The notes under the pieces were generated by a model that was not told where the DNA came from, ran no database searches, and worked only from the letters and a program-made list of their open reading frames with translations. Below, one piece after another: positions 1 through 11,826 of a stretch of 64,000 nucleotides of DNA. Positions within the stretch are counted from its first letter, which is position 1, and every line of letters starts with the position of its first letter. The stretch comes from Balaenoptera acutorostrata (taxonomy: Eukaryota; Chordata; Mammalia; Artiodactyla; Balaenopteridae), in the NCBI RefSeq assembly GCF_949987535.1, contig NC_080067.1, positions 61,686,405 to 61,750,404 on the forward strand, read 5' to 3'. A program made the translations under genes and the position numbers.

Positions 1-165
1 TCTGTTTTTATGAGTTTGACTTAGATTCTATGTATAAGTGAGATCATACAGTACTTATCTTTCTCTGCCTGACTTATCTCACTTAGCATAATATGCTCAA
101 GGTCTATCTATGTTACTGCAAATGGCAGGGTATCCTCCTTTCTCATGCCTGAATAATATTCCATT

Positions 166-225
<60 letters not shown>
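166..225. repeat. (CA)(TA)n microsatellite
   Basis: A short CA run passes into about 23 uninterrupted TA units inside the L1 3' UTR. It is likely length-polymorphic. Confidence 0.97.
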
Positions 226-228
<3 letters not shown>

Positions 229-1306
229 ACATCTTTTTTATCCATTCATCCGCTAATGGGCATTGTTTCCATATCTTGGCTATTGTGAATAATGCTGAAA
301 TAAACATGAAGTACATATATCTCTTTGAAATCCTGTTTTCATATGCCCAGAAGTGGAATTCCTGGATCATATGGTAGATCTATTTTTATTTTTTTTAAGG
401 ATCCTCCATATTGTTTTCTATAGTGGTTGGACCAATTAACATTTTCACCAACAGTGTATCAAGAGTTCCCTTTTCACCACATCCTCACCAGTCTTCTTGA
501 TAAATAGCCATTCCAGCAAGAGTGAGGTGATATCTAATTGTGGTTTTGATTTGCATTTCCCTGATGATTAGTGATGTTGAGCATCTTTTCATTTACCTAT
601 TGGACACTTTGATGTGCTCCTTGGAAAAATATCTATTTAGTTCTTCCACCCATTTTTAAATCAGATTTTTTTTTGTTAAGTTGTATGAGTTCTTTATAAA
701 TTTTAGATATTAACCCCTTTTACAATATACAGTTTGCAAAATTTTTCTCCCATTCTGTAGGTTGCCTTTTCATTTTAATTGTTTCTTTTGCTGTGCAGAA
801 GCTTTTGAATTTGATGTAGTTCTATGTGTTGATTTTTGCTTTTGTTTTTTGTGCTTTTGGCATCATATCAAAAGAGTCATTGCCAAGACTAATGTCAAGA
901 AGTTTCTTTTCTATGTTTTCTTCTAGGACTTTTATGATATCAGCTCTTATGTTTAAGTCTTTGATCTATTTCAAGTTAATTTTTGTGAGTGGTGTGAGAT
1001 AGGGATCCAATTTCATTGTTCCGCATATGTTTCTCCAGTTTTTCTAGCACCATTTGTTGAAGAGACTATCTTTTCCCTATTGGGTGTTCTTGGCACCCTT
1101 GTCAAATACTAGTTGACTGCATATGCTGGGATTTAATTCTGGGCTCTCTATTCTGTTCCATTTGTCTATGTGTCTGTTTTGGTGCCAGTGCCATACTGTT
1201 TTTATTACTATGGCTTTGTAGTATAGTTTGAAATCTGGAAGCATAATATCTCTAATTTTGTTCTTTTTTCTCAGAATTACTTTGCTATTCAGGGTCTTTT
1301 GTGGTT

Positions 1307-1534
1307 CTACACAAATGTTAGGATTGTTTCTTCCATTTTTGTGAAGAATGCCTTTGGTATTTTCATGGGGATTGTGTTGAATCTGTAGATGGCTTTGGAT
1401 AGTTTGGTTATTTTAACAATATTAGTTCTTCTGATCCATGAACAGAGGATGCCTTTCCAGTTGTTCATGTCTTCTTTGATTCTTTTCAGCAGTCTTGTAG
1501 TTTTCATTGTAGAGAGAGATGGGTAGTTTTTCAC
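1307..1534 (-). pseudogene. L1 ORF2 C-terminal fragment, open for 75 codons
   Basis: The minus-strand frame contains [19 protein letters not shown] and [19 protein letters not shown], which match the conserved stretch near the C-terminal end of L1 ORF2 protein. No endonuclease or reverse-transcriptase domain is present in the window, so this is a dead remnant. The open frame is chance survival and not a gene. Confidence 0.9.
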
Positions 1535-1540
1535 TATAAA

Positions 1541-1930
1541 TGACTGACTCCTTTCAGTGGGGTAGAGCTACTGCCAGGAGCTGGCTGCCCAGCTAGGGAT
1601 CAAATATCTCAGCCTTCATATCTATGTGGCTTCTTCTCCCAGTGGAATGACAGCAGAAGAGATGTGATCACTTCTAGGCCCAGATGGTTAAGAAGTACGA
1701 GGCTTCTACATGCTTTCTGCTCCTGTTTATAAAGAATCCAGCACAGGAAACAATGGTCATGGGTGATGGAGTCACAAGATGAGAGGAGCCAGTTCCAGAA
1801 ATGCCACCTAGAGGATAGCCACCTCTCCTTGAAGAACACCCAATTATGGGATTGAGAAATAAACTTGTAAGTTGTCAAGCATCTAAGAGTTGGGAGTATC
1901 TGTTACTGAAGTTAGTATTTGGCACCTAAT
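1541..1930 (+). mobile_element. MLT1-like LTR (ERVL-MaLR), degenerate
   Basis: The stretch carries the typical body of an ancient MLT1 LTR: a CTTCTCCCAGTGGAATGACAG segment, then GAGAGGAGCCAGTTCCAG, then a tail with GAGAAATAAACTTGTAAGTT and ATCTGTTACTG. In MLT1 LTRs the tail reads like AATAAACTTCTATT followed by TTTGTTACAG. Divergence is high and neither TG nor CA terminus is certain, so both family and edges are tentative. Confidence 0.5.
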
Positions 1931-2545
1931 TATGTCTGCTTAGTACAAATCACAGACAGACCTGGCACTTTAAGGTGACACAAAGATGAGTGAGAAACAT
2001 CCAGAAGTTTGAAGGAAAGAATGCAAACCTAGAAGTTTGAAGGAAGAAATGCAAACAATTATAAGACAAAGCAGATTTTAATCACTTAGAATTTTAATAA
2101 GACCTCTTTGAATTGCAAGTGACAGGCATCCAATTTGAATTAGCTTTATCAAAGGGGGAATTTTATTAGCAGAATGCCCATATTATTGATAAAAAGATTG
2201 AAAAACAAAGCAAGGATGTAATTGTTTCCTGGAAGAAACTGGGACCAGGGAATTACATACTGCTAAGACTCATTCCTTACAATCAGTTATGGCCAGGGGA
2301 GCAGGGTTGTGGAAGAAATGGTAGCTCCTGTGGATACAACAGGACTAGTTGGGGGGCTGGGAGAACAATACTCAGAAGTAAAGAAAGGCTCTTTTATTCT
2401 CAGAAGAAAGGAAAAGGTATTTAGCAGACAAAATAATTGGTTTCCTCTACCAATGGAGTAATTATTTGCAAATTCACCTTTCTTTTTTTTTGGTTTTGTT
2501 TAGTATATTTTGCATTGTTAACATTTCCTGTTTTTATGACTAGCT
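1931..2545. other. No gene seen; 28-bp tandem duplication and weak old-repeat similarity
   Basis: No coding signal. A two-copy tandem repeat lies at 2003-2056. Positions 2105-2165 (AATTTGAATTAGCTTTATC onward) faintly resemble a common ancient interspersed repeat that I cannot name. Confidence 0.5.
2003..2056. repeat. Two-copy tandem repeat, 28-bp period
   Basis: Two 26-base units (2003-2028 and 2031-2056), each AGAAGTTTGAAGGAA...ATGCAAAC, differ by a one-base shift in the purine run (GGAAAGAATG against GGAAGAAATG). Confidence 0.9.
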
Positions 2546-2645
2546 CCTGAGCTTGAATTAGATCTTTCCTTTTTGTTCCCCTGCCTTCCTCCATCCCCAG
2601 CAGTGCCTTGTATATAATAAGAGCTTAACAAATATTATTTTATTG
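2546..2645 (+). mobile_element. L2 LINE 3' end
   Basis: The text CCCAGCAGTGCCTTGTATAT followed by AAGAGCTTAACAAATATTAT matches the L2 3' terminus (CCCAGCGCCTAGCACAGTGC ... GCTCAATAAATATTTG). This is the last 100 bases only. Confidence 0.65.
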
Positions 2646-2754
2646 GCTGAGAAAATGTAATTAGAGAAATATGATGAACTTGCATCCCTTTAGATTGTCT
2701 TAATGCAGACACTCTCTTTTTATCATCAAATCGTGCTCCTCTACATGAAGCTTC

Positions 2755-3190
2755 AACTCCAGCCAGCTGTGGTTTCTGAACATGCCCTGCCCAGGCAAGT
2801 ATCTGCCTCTGTTATTTCCCCCATGTTTTCCCTACTCTTGCTTCCCTTGGGAACCTAGCCTCCTCCTCCCAACCAGTCCAAAGTCCACCATTCATGCCTG
2901 ATCAAGCCCAGGGCAAATACCACCCCTGCTGTGAAGACTTAGCAGCCCATCACATGGCGCAGAGGTAATGCCTCCTCTGAATTCATCACTGTGTACCATC
3001 TATTAAGTAAACATGTTACATTGTCCTTGTGCAGTTTTACAGTGTTACATTTTTTTAAACAATCATATTTTAAACAGTTAAAAATATTATTTTAATTTTC
3101 TTCTCCAACTAGATTGTAAATTCTTTGAAGAACAGGAACAATCTATCATGCCCTCTGTAGTGCTTGATGAAATAGCTTAAATGGTAGTCT
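2755..3190 (+). mobile_element. L2 LINE 3' portion, diverged
   Basis: Pyrimidine-rich text with ATGCCCTGCCCAGG, GGCAAATACCACCCCTGCTG and AGATTGTAAATTCTTTGAAG AACAGGAAC follows the order of the L2 ORF2 end and 3' UTR (the last block matches L2 GACTGTAAGCTCCTTGAGGG CAGGGAC). A separate copy from the L2 tail at 2546. Confidence 0.55.
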
Positions 3191-4682
3191 CCTGATAAGT
3201 CTTTGCAAACAGATTTAATTAATCTTTATTTTCAGTTTCAAGACAGTTACCCCATATATGGCATAGCTAAGAATCTCCAAATATTCATATGAATACAGTG
3301 CTTTCTTAAGTGAATATTTTTTCCTTTCATTTTTAAGTTAAAGGGATCTGCCAAATGGTTGAGTGGAATATATCAGAATTCTTTTTTTTTTTTTTTTTTT
3401 AAGATACAACCTTAGGGATAATGAAACCTGTTGCACAGAGAGAAACCGGTCAGGCTGCTTATTGACTGTGCAGAGAAGCAGTTTCTATAGAATTGTAAAT
3501 GGTAATCATTAATTAGATTACTTTTCCTACACTGCCCTGTGTAGTGGTGGATGGTACACGTGGTAATCTGAATGTGATATGTATGAAAAGCATAGGATGT
3601 GTGAAAGGAGGTGAGAAAAAGCTGGGCTGCGGAAGATGGAAAGCTACCACCTTTTCTGACAGAATGAAGTATGTGATGATTAGAAAATACCTCGACTCTG
3701 AATGGGGGTAGAGCAGGGTGGAGGCTTTCAATATTTGAAAACAGTTTCACCTCACTGTTTCCTAACCCTCAGCTGCACCACACGCCATCTGCTTCCAGGA
3801 TTCTGCCCAATGTCTTGTGCTTTCTGGAATCTCCCTGCTGCCCTCATTGGCTTCTTTTCAATCATGATTGTCCCTTATTTGCAAATGACACAGAGATTAG
3901 AGACTGTTTCTTATTTTGTGGCTTTTTCACAAAATTATGAAAAGGCTCTGCCTGCAGTTGAAATAAACAACTCTTGGCTGTAGAGACATAGCTCCTCTCA
4001 ACTTCTTCTCAAAAACTATTTTCATTAATTGCTAAAAATTTAACATGGAGTTTGATATTTAAGGAATTCATAGACTAATAAAAGGTTAAAAAAGAAATGA
4101 CTTTAGAGTCTATCTTGTTCACATCCCCTATTTTAAAAATTTAAAAAACTCCAAATCCATGTAGAAAAAGGGCAAAAAAAAAAATGAGAAAGCAGAGTTC
4201 GAAACTAATAACCACAATTTTACAATTAAAGCATATACCTTAAATTTGAAATTCAGTTTAAAATTAGTATGACAAATCCAACAGGTAAAAATAGTGCCCC
4301 GGATACATGCATGGTATTGTCCTATGTTTTAGTTTACTTTGTTTGTTAGTCAAAAAACAGGCAATTGAAATCGCCACAGTTTTAGGGATGGTGAGTTCAG
4401 ACTCCATGTGGGGTGTGGTTTTCGTATGCTAAGTGACTGGCCCAGATCAGGGGAGGAATGGCCACACCATCCTCTCTCTGGTTTTCTGTCTCATTGAGCA
4501 CCAGCCTGTTTTAATTTATTTAAAAAATTGTATTTCTATGTTTTCTATTTCAAGATATGAAAGCTATTTAATTTTAGGATTTATGCTTCTCAGAGTTTCC
4601 AGGAGGGGACTAGAAGACTGTTAATTGCACATAGGTGATGCTGATATGATGATGTGTACCACCACATCTTGTTTTTCTTTTC
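3191..4682. other. No gene or named repeat seen; poly(T) at 3382-3400
   Basis: AT-rich unassigned sequence. A run of 19 T could be the tail of an unrecognised minus-strand retroelement, but no matching body was found to its right. Open frames of up to 112 codons on the minus strand (3412-3750) have no recognisable domain and are treated as chance. Confidence 0.5.
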
Positions 4683-4900
4683 CAGCAACAACAGCTAACA
4701 TTCATTGAATTCTTAGTCAAGAATGAGCCAAGCTGTTTGCTTATGTCACCACAGTTATTCCAGTAAGTGAGGTGCTGGTTATTATTTCCATTTTACAGAT
4801 GCTGAAACTGAGGCTCAAAGAGGTTACCCAGTTTACAAGGTTTGAATCTGGACAGTCTGACTCCAAGGCCACCTACTATTATGCTATAGAGACTTTTTAG
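4683..4900 (-). mobile_element. MIR SINE
   Basis: Antisense MIR with all landmarks: TAACATTCATTGAATTCTTA, CCATTTTACAGATGCTGAAA CTGAGGCTCAAAGAGGTTA, and ATCTGGACAGTCTGACTCCA. Near full length. MIRs are ancient tRNA-derived SINEs shared by mammals. Confidence 0.92.
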
Positions 4901-6065
4901 GCAAAGCTCTGTTGGGGTGAGGGGAATATCATCCTTGTTTCTAACCGAGGAGCACACTGAATAGAGCACAGGTGCTCAAGGAATGCTCTGTCCTTCTGGG
5001 TGACCTGGGATAAGAAGGAGAACAGGTATATAGACTGTTGTCCCTTTTGAGTTGTGACTTCCTTTGACAATTCTACCCATGTCCACTGTTGCTCTGGGAG
5101 TCGCCATGGAAACTCAGGGTCAGGCTCTAATTCCTCTTTGCTACTCAGATCTAGATAAGCACAAAAGGATCGCCCTTATAAATGATAAATATGTGTTTCC
5201 ACTTTAAAAGTATTTTCCTATTTCCTGCCAAGTGAATGTGTATGGTAGAGTGCCTGAATTTTTCAGGTTAGCCCAATATTCTGTCTTATTTTCCCTCATA
5301 GTCCCCAAAGGTCAATATTTTGGCATTCAAACTGTTATCTTAAAGATTGACTAAGGGCAGTCCCAGAAGCCATACAAAAATCTTCTGTGATATACAAGGT
5401 TTTGATTTTTGGTTTGGGAAATATATGCTTAGGGTAGAGAAACAGCCTTCATATGTTCTTCTCTAGACTTGACTCTTTAGTCTGAGTTATAGGAACATCT
5501 GTTTCATTGCAGTTTCAGTTTCAGATCCAGACATCTCTGGCGCCCTGGTCAGTTCTCCTGCAGTCCTGGTGCCTGGCAAGTGGGTTGCAGGTCACTGACG
5601 TATTTCCCTGGGGAGTGGGCACTTTATTTATGGGCAGTAGGGGTCCATGATGAAGAATGAAGTCTCAGTGGTTGCATTTTCTCCCTCATGTTGTTAATAA
5701 TAAAGCCCATTCAAAACAGTGTTTCCAGAATTTGAACTCATGTATTCAGTAAGTGGACCAGGTTCTTCCTTAGTGCCAGTGCCTTCTATTATAGACTCTC
5801 CTCATTAGGTTATTTCAGGGTAATGAGGATGTCTGTGCCTTTCAGCAGAGGCAGCCAACAACTCTGCTTCCATTCACTCCAGAGAAACAAACCCAGGGGC
5901 AGGTGGGGCAGGAGATCTGAAGGCAGTGCCGGCCCCACCTGATCTGCAACTGCCAGGGCCCAAGGGTAGGATAGTGAGTGCGGTAGCCAGGTTCTCTTTT
6001 GCTCTTCCCTCCACGTCCAAGAGCAGGTCGATGGGAAGTCAGGTGGGATAGATGTCTGATAATCA
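4901..6065. other. No gene or named repeat seen
   Basis: Unassigned sequence. From about 5,860 to 6,040 it becomes GC-richer (CAGTGCCGGCCCCACCTG and neighbours) but CpG stays sparse, so this is not a CpG island. A 97-codon minus frame at 5810-6103 has no domain and runs into the next MIR. Confidence 0.5.
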
Positions 6066-6290
6066 TCCCTAACACTTACACACGTCTGTGATGTTCTAGA
6101 CACTTTTCCTCAGCCCTTCAAAATTCGCCTCATCCAATCTTTCTAGCTATCCGATGAGGGAGGGACGGTTACTGACACAATCTGTAGAGGAGGCATTTGA
6201 AGCACAGAGAGGTTCAGTGACTTGCCCCAGGTCACAGAGCTGGGAAAGTGGCAGCGCTACGATTTGATCCCAGTTGGTGTAAGAGAGAGA
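6066..6290 (-). mobile_element. MIR SINE
   Basis: Antisense MIR: AACACTTACACACGTCTGTG, CGATGAGGGAGGGACGGTTA, AGCACAGAGAGGTTCAGTGA CTTGCCCCAGGTCACAGAGC. The central core is well kept; the 3' part is diverged. Confidence 0.88.
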
Positions 6291-7369
6291 GCCTCCTTTG
6301 TTCCCTGGGTCCTAGGGAACTATGCTGTGCCCGACCCACTGGGCTGTGGCCCTCATGCCATTTCAAAGGGAGATGTGAGCTGGGCCAGGAAGACAAAGGA
6401 CTGGGGGTGTCCCCTTCACGTGACTCTGTGGCGTGAATTCTCATGGCGCACTTCCCCTCCCCAAACACTCCAACAGCACAGGAGGTGCCCTCCTCCTGGC
6501 TGCCCCGAGCCAGGCCGCAGCCTCCAGCAGAGAACTGAGACCGGCTTGTCTCTGAAAAGAGAGGACGTGGGCAGAGAGGTGGCTGGTTCCTTTCCATGCC
6601 AAGTGAGCACAGTGCCAACCCCTCCTGGAAGGACTCTCCCATCTTCCTTTCTCCTTGACCCAGCAGGACAAGGAAGCTGGGTCTTTAGGCAATTTTTCAC
6701 TGCCTTTGAACACTGAGTCCTGTTCTAGAGAGATGAGAGCCTGCACATTTATGTTGGGGTGAACTCTGAAAGGTCAGCCTGCCCTTTTTTAGAATAAAAA
6801 TCTTGCTTTTTACCACATGCGTGGTCCCACTGGCCTTGTGTGCGTGTGTATGTGAAGAGTGGCTGAAAGAAGAAGAAACGCCAGGAACCTCATTAGAGTT
6901 TTTAATAATATTTAGAGTTGGGTTTGCCTGTTGAAAGAATACTTGATATGGAATGGTCAAAAACAGAATGACACTCGTGTTCTGAATTTGAGGTCATTTT
7001 TTCTTAGTCAGTGGGCAGCTGCTTTTACCCATCAGGTGGGACTGAAGAAAGCACAGGGCGTGAATTTCTCTGAGAGTAGCGTCTATCTGTCCATGGGGGA
7101 GCTTCCCTTTTGCAAAGTTTACTCCCTTCACTGGAGGACGAGCCACAGGGTTTCTGCAGGCCTAGCTGAATGACACAATTGTACAAAAGCTGCATCTTAA
7201 CATTGGGAAAAGATAGCAACTTTTCTCCCTCAGGTCTATAAAACTCTAATGCTCTAGTAAGCCACCCTGCTCCTTCAGAACAAAGGCAACCCTCAGACCC
7301 AGGGTCACGGCAAAGCCATACCTCAGAATATCCCTCTACCATGGCAGTCGTGACCCGGGGATCCTGTTA
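6291..7369. other. GC-rich, repeat-poor stretch, no gene supported
   Basis: Roughly 6,290-6,680 is GC-rich by eye and carries several overlapping frames on both strands (the longest 164 codons, plus strand, 6222-6716). That frame starts inside the preceding MIR and shows no domain. Multi-frame openness is expected from base composition. An exon of an unrecognised transcript cannot be excluded. Confidence 0.45.
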
Positions 7370-7462
7370 GATATATATTTATGCATATATTTGTGTATAT
7401 AAAAGTGTATGTATGCATACACACAGTATATACGTATATACATACATATATAAAACATATAT
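7370..7462. repeat. Imperfect TA/CA/TGCATA microsatellite
   Basis: Alternating purine-pyrimidine DNA dominated by TATA, GTAT and ACAC steps, broken at several points. A low-complexity tract that creates a spurious 60-codon minus frame. Confidence 0.9.
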
Positions 7463-8626
7463 CTGGAAGAACTAGGTTCTATGTTTATGCAAATAGTACC
7501 AGAATGGGTGACAGACATTTTCCTTTATAAATGGGTTGTGAGAAGAAAAACTACTTAATGAAAATCACAAAAGAAGAACTGAGAATGGTGTTTTCAATTT
7601 CCTTGGTGTAAAGTCATTTTCCCCAGATTAAATTGTCTGTCACAACCTTCCTGGCTGGTTTCCCTCAGATTAGATTTCTTGGAGTACTCTTGAATTCATT
7701 TCTGTGTTTTGGATGCTTTATTAACTGTATATGGCTGACACTTAATTTTATTGCTAGAATTTGGTAAACATTAACAGATTACATGCTTCCCTTCTCCCTT
7801 TCTCCTCATCCCACACGACTCCTCTCTGCTCTCCCCACCTTGGCCCCAGGGACAAGAACACTTATTACTTTGTTTTATGGTTGTCCAGAAAATAGGCCAC
7901 CGGCTCCTGCATAGTGTGGTATACAGAATTTTAATGAGCACAGAGCCAGCTCTTCAGTCCTTCACTCTGATATGAGCAGGGTGACGTCAACCTATCCAGG
8001 AAATATTGAATTGATTTTAAAATTGCTTTCAGGGTGAGTAAATTGGTGGGACCGTGCATTACCCTGAGGCTGCCCTACACCCACTCACACCTCCCTGTTT
8101 ATCTCAACACCAGAATTATTAGAAACCACCTGAATAGATGCCTTTCAAAATATAGGTTGAGGGATCTGGGAATGTTGGTTTTGTCTTAAGCCTCAATTTT
8201 ATAAGTTGCCATTATCCTAGGTTTAAAATTGTCAGACATATTTAGCTTCCAATTTGAGTATCTTCTTTTTAATTCTAGGATTTGGTTTATTTACTAAAAC
8301 TGGGAATCATCTCTTCTGCCCCTCCCTCTTCCCATTTCCCTCCTACATGGTTCTTAAAGTACATTTTGGTGCTTCAGCATAAAGGGCACTATATAATGTT
8401 TTCTTTGTATCCCATTCTGCTGTATGAAATGAAAAACCCTAGCATCCAGTGTGTGAAAAACTGGCATTGTGCACTATTTGTAAGAACAGGCAATATTCAG
8501 CAAGACACTGTCTAATATCAAAGCCAGATAAATTCTCTCCATACCAGAAAACGAACAGACAATGAAAATCCCAACGCTGATGCATCACCAAATGCATAAC
8601 AACCCCTCCTTCAACTCTCTAGAATA
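7463..8626. other. No gene or named repeat seen
   Basis: Unassigned, moderately AT-rich sequence. No conserved coding pattern, RNA gene or recognisable repeat was found. Confidence 0.5.
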
Positions 8627-8640
8627 TGGTTAGGTTTTTA

Positions 8641-8926
8641 AATTTATTTTATTTATTTTATTTTTGGCTGCGTTGGGTCTTCGTTGCTGCGTGTGGGCTT
8701 TCTCTAGTTGTGGTGAGTCAGGGCTGCTCTTCGTTGCGGTGCGCGGGCTTCTCATTGCTGTGGCTTCTCTTGTTGCGGAGCACAGGCTCTAGAGCGAAGG
8801 CTCAGTAGTTGTGGCGCATGGGCTTAGTTGCTTTGCGGCATGTGGGATCTTCCTGGACCAGGGCTCGAACCCGTGTCCCCTGCATTGGCAGGCGGATTCT
8901 TGACTACTGCGCCACCAGGGAAGCCC
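8641..8926 (-). mobile_element. CHR-type tRNA-derived SINE (group B, one internal unit)
   Basis: The minus strand reads head (CTTCCCTGGTGG), A box, B box (plus strand shows GGGCTCGAACCC), body and A-rich tail (plus-strand TTTATTTTATTTATTTTAT). It is flanked by a perfect 14-base target-site duplication TGGTTAGGTTTTTA at 8627-8640 and 8927-8940, the mark of LINE-driven insertion. The body has the group B signature (CAATGAGAAGCCC on the minus strand) and a single GCCACAACTACTG unit. Confidence 0.97.
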
Positions 8927-8940
8927 TGGTTAGGTTTTTA

Positions 8941-9369
8941 GATTGCTACTGCTACAACCATTTGCTTTTCTTCTTGCAATCTTCTTTCCAGCTTGCTAGT
9001 TTAGCTAGTGATTAATGAGTTAATTAATCAGAAAGATTTCTAAAGTTCTTTGAAGAATGAAAATACTACTTACTGTGAACCTGCATTATGTAACATTAGG
9101 AGATCAGTTAATTCTCTAAGCTTCTTACAAAAACCAAAAAACAAAAAATAAAATAAAACCTTTAAAATTTAACTACAGTGACTGCAGAAATTTTGTTAAC
9201 CTTTTTAATACCTAACTTCAGTAACTCAAGGTTTTGGTTTTTTTTGGTTCTTAGTTGATTCCATGGACACTTTCTGCTGGAGAAAATTCCCAGTAGATAT
9301 TCTTTAACAATGATCATTACTATAAGCATCCCTGAGACCACCCTCCTCCCATTCAAGGAAATCTGACTA
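8941..9369. other. No gene or named repeat seen
   Basis: AT-rich unassigned sequence with an A-rich patch at 9125-9160. Confidence 0.5.
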
Positions 9370-9740
9370 CTTAATAATTTGTTAAGCCCTATGAGGTATA
9401 CAAGGAAATGTATGCTTTATTATTTGTCCTCAAAGAGCTTATAATACACATATTTCAAAACAATAATTCATAGTATAAGACAGAATTTGATGTGTCAGAT
9501 GAATGGTGTAGAAAAATCAGTGTCCTGGGAGTATGGAGAAAGATCTCATTGTGGGTTGCCATGTTTCCCAAAGGAGCCCAACAGAGGAGGCTGAACTTTA
9601 AGTTGGTCTTCGAAGGACTCAGTCTTTGTGGCAGTGGAGCATATTCCAGGTTGAAGGAGAGCCGGCAATAATGAAGGTACTCCTGACACAGGCTTAGGTG
9701 CATAGATGGGCCTGACTTGAAGGCTGGTTCATTCAAGGTT
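9370..9740 (-). mobile_element. L2 LINE, antisense ORF2 region
   Basis: Plus-strand text shows the antisense L2 signature: TGTCCTCAAAGAGCTTATAA, GACTTTAAGTTGGTCTTCGA AGGA-like text, then GCAGTGGAGCATATTCCAGG and AGGCTGGTTCATTCAAGG. These match antisense L2 blocks of the type CTTGAGGAGCTTACAGTCTA and GAGTCTTGAAGGATGAGTAG. Heavily decayed. Confidence 0.72.
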
Positions 9741-11089
9741 AGAATAAGTTTGGAAAGAACATCAGAGAAAAGAATACCTCAAAATACCAGGCTGAGGAAA
9801 ATTGTGTTTAACTTATAAAGAATAGAATATTTCATAATGCCTAGAGTTTTCAAGCAAAGAAATTATTAAATCCTTTATTTCACCACTTTGAAAATGGTGG
9901 AAGAGTAATCTTATTTGTAAAATGATTAACCAACCCAGAGCACAGGAATTATACCAGGACAAAACAAAAGGGAAATTAGGACTCAAACTGTGCCTGGTGT
10001 GGGAGCAGTATTTACTTGCTCCTCCTCCTTTTCCAATAATTACAAGGTGGCGGAGTTGGGGGGCACCTAAATCTGTCAAAATGCCTTCCACGTAGCAGTG
10101 TTCAATATATGCTAGACGGATATATGAATAAATAACCGTCTGGTTGATGAGCACAATAAAATGAACAAGAGCCATCATGTAAAACCTGGAAGGAAATTGC
10201 CTTTATATAACTTACTTTCTGTTTCATTAAAGATTAACTCTCATTTTTATCTACATATGACGTGAGGCTGGACAAGGAAACGGATCCTTTTTACTCTACA
10301 TTTAAAAGACAGATGAAGAGCACAGAGCAAACAAATGAAAGCAAGCAGAAAACCCAACCAAACCAAACAAAAACCTGACACATCCTCCATGTTAACAAAC
10401 TGAAATAATGTATTGTTGATTGGTTGTCCCTTGAGAGAAAGAGTAGCTAAACAACCTCTTGAAGAAGGACATTTAAATGTTTTCCAGGTGGCTTTTATTC
10501 TGTCAGAACCCATTATGCTGAATGGGGATACATATTTACAGGCTGCTAATACCCAGCTGATAAGAAACCATATCTGAATTATTTCTGAGTGTCCTGGGAG
10601 CCCAGAGGCAGCTAAAAGCATCTCTGCTCATATGTCACTTTCAATCAATTGCAGCTGTTACCTGAGTTGTCATTTACCCATTATCAGGGACTAGGACTTG
10701 AACCTGAATCAAGCTTCCATTTCCTTGCACTTGAAATTCAGCAAAACAGTCAAAAACTAAATATAGTCAGAAACTGTAATGTGATGGTTTGCCTTTTAAA
10801 GGTACTCGGTAATATAGCAATAAGTTTTAGAATAATTATTCATAGGACCCAAAACGATTTCTGATCTTGAGTAGCAGTATTATTATTTGTCTGTTTTCTG
10901 CAAATATGGGTTTTCCTTCAATGAAGATTTCATTTTTGGTACAATTACTAAAATCAGAGTTTGTGTATTGTTGCCATATGTAAGCTGTTTAGTAAACTCA
11001 GGGGGCATGGACTAAATCTTAGTTTATTTTCTTAATATTGAATATCACCCATTTTTATTATGTAGGTTTCTGCTGAAGAACAAAACCCT
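9741..11089. other. No gene or named repeat seen
   Basis: Unassigned sequence. Minus-strand frames of 121 and 124 codons (9813-10178, 10247-10621) lack recognisable domains; the second includes a hydrophobic run (FCLVWLGFLLAFICLLCALH) that could look like a membrane helix but has no flanking support. Confidence 0.45.
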
Positions 11090-11250
11090 CGAGTTGCCAT
11101 TAGGAACTGGGGGCAGTTAAGCCATGTAACCTCTCTGATTTTCAGTTTTTCCATCTAGTCTATAAAATGAAAGGTTGAACTAAATGATATCTGAGGCCTA
11201 TTCAATTATTAGTTCTGTTATTATTTATGATCCTGTGATTTCAGTTAGTT
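11090..11250 (+). mobile_element. MIR3-type SINE
   Basis: Sense text GTAACCTCTCTGATTTTCAG TTTTTCCATC followed by ATAAAATGAAAGGTTGAACT AAATGATATCTGAGG is the MIR3-type 3' half (CTGTAAAATGAGGGGTTGGA CTAGATGATCTCTAAGG in the consensus). Confidence 0.75.
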
Positions 11251-11414
11251 TCCATCCTAACTGGTGATGACCTCTAAAGTTCAAACCTGAAAGGAGGTAG
11301 TGCATTTGCCTTGGTTCATCAGCCATACAGCTGAGTGGGCTTCAACATGACAAAGCGTATTTACAGGCACGCTATATGATTCCTCTTTTCCAGTCATTGC
11401 TCCCATTTGTTTAC

Positions 11415-11605
11415 AGTGGTTGTTCTCAAAACGTGGTCCCTGGCCCAGCGCTATTAACATCATCCAGGGACTTGGTAGAAATTCAGATTCTCAGGCCCTG
11501 TCCCAGACCTACTGAATCAGAAACTCTGGAGGTGAAACCCAGCTCTCTGAGTTTTAGCAAGCCCTCTAAGTGTTGCTGATGCATGTTAAAGTTTGAAGAC
11601 ATGAG
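11415..11605. mobile_element. MER5A (hAT-Charlie nonautonomous DNA transposon)
   Basis: Close to full length: AGTGGTTGTTCTCAAAACGT GGTCCCTGG, then GGACTTGGTAGAAATTCAGA TTCTCAGG, ACCTACTGAATCAGAAACTC TGG and CAAGCCCTCTAAGTGTTGCT GATGC, in MER5A order. It has no coding capacity. Confidence 0.9.
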
Positions 11606-11826
11606 GTTAAAGTTGCAGGTTCAAATTCTGAAGTGTTAATTCTGTACCCTGACCCTCACCCACATTATTACAAATGTCCTCCATTGTTTATCAGAGAGAT
11701 TGGATAAAATGCCTAGCTGGCCCAGCTCCATTGCAACTTGCAGATCTTGAACTATTAATTTAGATTGAAAGTGTTTTTCAGTAGGCTTAAAAGGCATCTA
11801 TTGCTCTGATTCCCAGCTCTATACAA

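Larger units (their letters stand above)
1..1540 (-). mobile_element. L1 LINE, 3' part of ORF2 plus 3' UTR, old L1M-type
   Basis: Read on the minus strand, this is the end of L1 ORF2 followed by its 3' UTR. The plus strand shows the usual antisense landmarks in order: TTGGCTATTGTGAATAATGC, ACCAACAGTGTATCAAGAG, TGGTTTTGATTTGCATTTCC, TTCTCCCATTCTGTAGGTTG and GTAGTATAGTTTGAAATCTGG-like text. Many substitutions and small indels mark it as an old copy. The element runs off the left edge of the window, so its poly(A) end is not seen. A TA microsatellite has grown inside it. Confidence 0.93.

Noticed and set aside
6222..6716. 164-codon open frame
   Set aside because: Begins inside a MIR; other frames in the same place are open too, as expected in GC-rich DNA.
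10247..10621. 124-codon minus frame with a hydrophobic segment, as a small membrane protein
   Set aside because: No start context, homologue or transcript evidence; single hydrophobic runs are frequent in AT-rich chance frames.
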